Source of the DNA: Xestospongia bergquistia | Taxonomy: Eukaryota > Porifera > Demospongiae > Haplosclerida > Petrosiidae | NCBI GenBank assembly: GCA_963965975.1 | Contig: OZ014425.1 | Span: forward strand, 1,935,501 to 1,999,500 | Length of the DNA stretch: 64,000 nucleotides | Direction of reading: 5' to 3' | Shown: positions 63,301 to 64,000 of the stretch, piece after piece | How the letters are laid out: each line of letters starts with the position of its first letter | Numbering within the stretch: the first letter of the stretch is position 1 | Translations under genes and position numbers: made by a program | Notes under the pieces: model-generated | What the model was told of the DNA's origin: nothing | The model's input: only the letters and a program-made list of their open reading frames with translations | Databases searched by the model: none

Positions 63301-64000
63301 GAGACTACTCCTGGAGGAACCAATGTCACTCAAGTGAGAGCATCTGGAGGAGCAGGAATTGTCTTGTATTCTATTATAGATGGTAATGTTGGAAATGCAT
63401 TTCTTATTGATCAGGACACAGGAGATATAACAGTTAACAATCCATCTGTATTAAATTTTGAGACACGCTCACAATACCAGTTGATAGTCCAGGCTACGTC
63501 TTCTCCTGGAGGTGCTACAGCTACTGCAAACCAAACCATTAATATTCTTGATATCAATGAACCTCCTGTATTTATTACCCTGTGTGCACTCAATAACACT
63601 TGTGAGTTCTCTGTGTTTGAGGACTTAACTGTTGGAAGTTTGGTTGGTCAAATAGAAGTAGATGATCCTGATCTCTCCTCAGTCCCTAATGGTATGTTAG
63701 TATATACACTATTACCAACTACTCTGCCATTTATTATTGACAATCTTGGTCGGATATTGTTAAATGAATCATTAGATCGTGAAACACAAGACAGATACAA
63801 TGTTAGAGTAATTGTACAAGATTCTGGATCTCCCAGTATTTCTATTCAAACTAATGTCGTTATATTAGTGTTGGATGTCAATGACAATGCACCAAGATTT
63901 GTAAACAATCCACCAACCAGATTTGCTATAAGAGAAGACACACTAGCAAACAGTCCTCTTCATCAATACACAGCAGTAGACGATGACATTGGTATAAATG
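60389..64000 (+). CDS. hedgling-type protein: Hedge domain, VWA, cadherin repeats (3' end beyond window)
   Basis: Large secreted or transmembrane protein beginning with a signal peptide (MKAVLPLCIVLLIFQYCVPVAEA). Exons: 60389-60793, 60845-60975, 61021-61591, about 62167-62429, about 62575-62738 and 63069 to the edge. Residues about 25-180 are hedgehog-N-like: RIMSSRMHSRLTTLA, VKLYILKAW, NTSLHYEGRCVRI, FAISYANFDWV. Then comes a von Willebrand A domain with a complete MIDAS (DQSGSIG, the Thr in GGWTATALG, the Asp in VLVTDGRS). After a linker of about 100 residues, cadherin repeats start; the later ones have INEPPVF, LDRETQDRYNV and DVNDNAPRF calcium motifs. This domain order is that of Hedgling, described in Amphimedon and Nematostella. 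No Hog autoprocessing domain is seen in the window. The Hedge part is divergent (see findings). Confidence 0.9.
61592..62166 (+). other. 575-bp intron of the hedgling-type gene
   Basis: Follows the VWA domain. It contains a near-exact short duplication of the exon edge (TGTGATAGTGAGTTGTTTTTAAA at 61586 and TGTGATAGTGACTTGTTTTTAAA at 61641), so the donor region was locally duplicated. Nothing else is recognised. Confidence 0.6.

Overview
This is a piece of an animal nuclear genome, most likely a demosponge close to or identical with Amphimedon queenslandica. The reasons: AT-rich DNA, densely packed intron-rich genes with many 40-60 bp introns, very short intergenic gaps, metazoan-specific genes (STAT, DAZAP2, TRAF3IP1, a hedgling-type protein), and an alternative oxidase, which vertebrates and insects lack. 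No tRNA, rRNA, CRISPR or intact transposon was recognised. All multi-exon calls are hand-spliced from GT/AG boundaries and similarity remembered from protein families; no alignment was run.

Layout. 1-4527 (-): TMEM245, 3' end off the window. 4739-6385 (+): uncharacterised basic/proline-rich protein. 6498-7909 (-): HSPBAP1-like JmjC protein. 7997-10636 (+): TRAF3IP1/IFT54. 11262-12849 (+): mitochondrial alternative oxidase. 12993-13412 (+): mitochondrial ribosomal protein S14. 13538-15248 (-): small PH-domain protein. 16707-21015 (+): STAT transcription factor. 21473-25686 (-): R3H-SUZ protein of the R3HDM/ARPP21 family. 27387-34375 (+): WDR19/IFT144. 34589-35350 and 35983-37136 (+): tandem DAZAP2-like paralogues. 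37427-38845 (-): RNF14-type RBR ubiquitin ligase. 38977-56797 (-): four LIV-1 zinc transporters in a cluster shaped by an 8.83 kb tandem duplication. 55998-60181 (-): ACBD5, the peroxisomal acyl-CoA-binding tail-anchored protein. 60389 to the right edge (+): the start of a hedgling-type giant protein (hedgehog-like N domain, VWA domain, cadherin repeats).

Themes. Five promoters are head-to-head (TMEM245/uncharacterised, HSPBAP1/IFT54, PH/STAT, R3HDM/WDR19, ACBD5/hedgling). Three hold the identical 10-bp palindrome ATCACGTGAT and a fourth holds TTCACGTGAC. The two intraflagellar transport genes (IFT54 of IFT-B, WDR19 of IFT-A) each carry a near-consensus RFX X-box upstream of the start, which suggests an RFX-driven ciliary programme.

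In the zinc-transporter cluster, an ancestral [ZIP-A][ZIP-B][ACBD5] block was duplicated between a point in the last exon of ZIP-A and a point in ACBD5. This left a 5'-less ACBD5 fragment fused to a ZIP-C copy that lacks its last transmembrane exon. ZIP-C also has a premature stop in exon 2. Exon 6 of the copies shows a mosaic pattern that suggests gene conversion.
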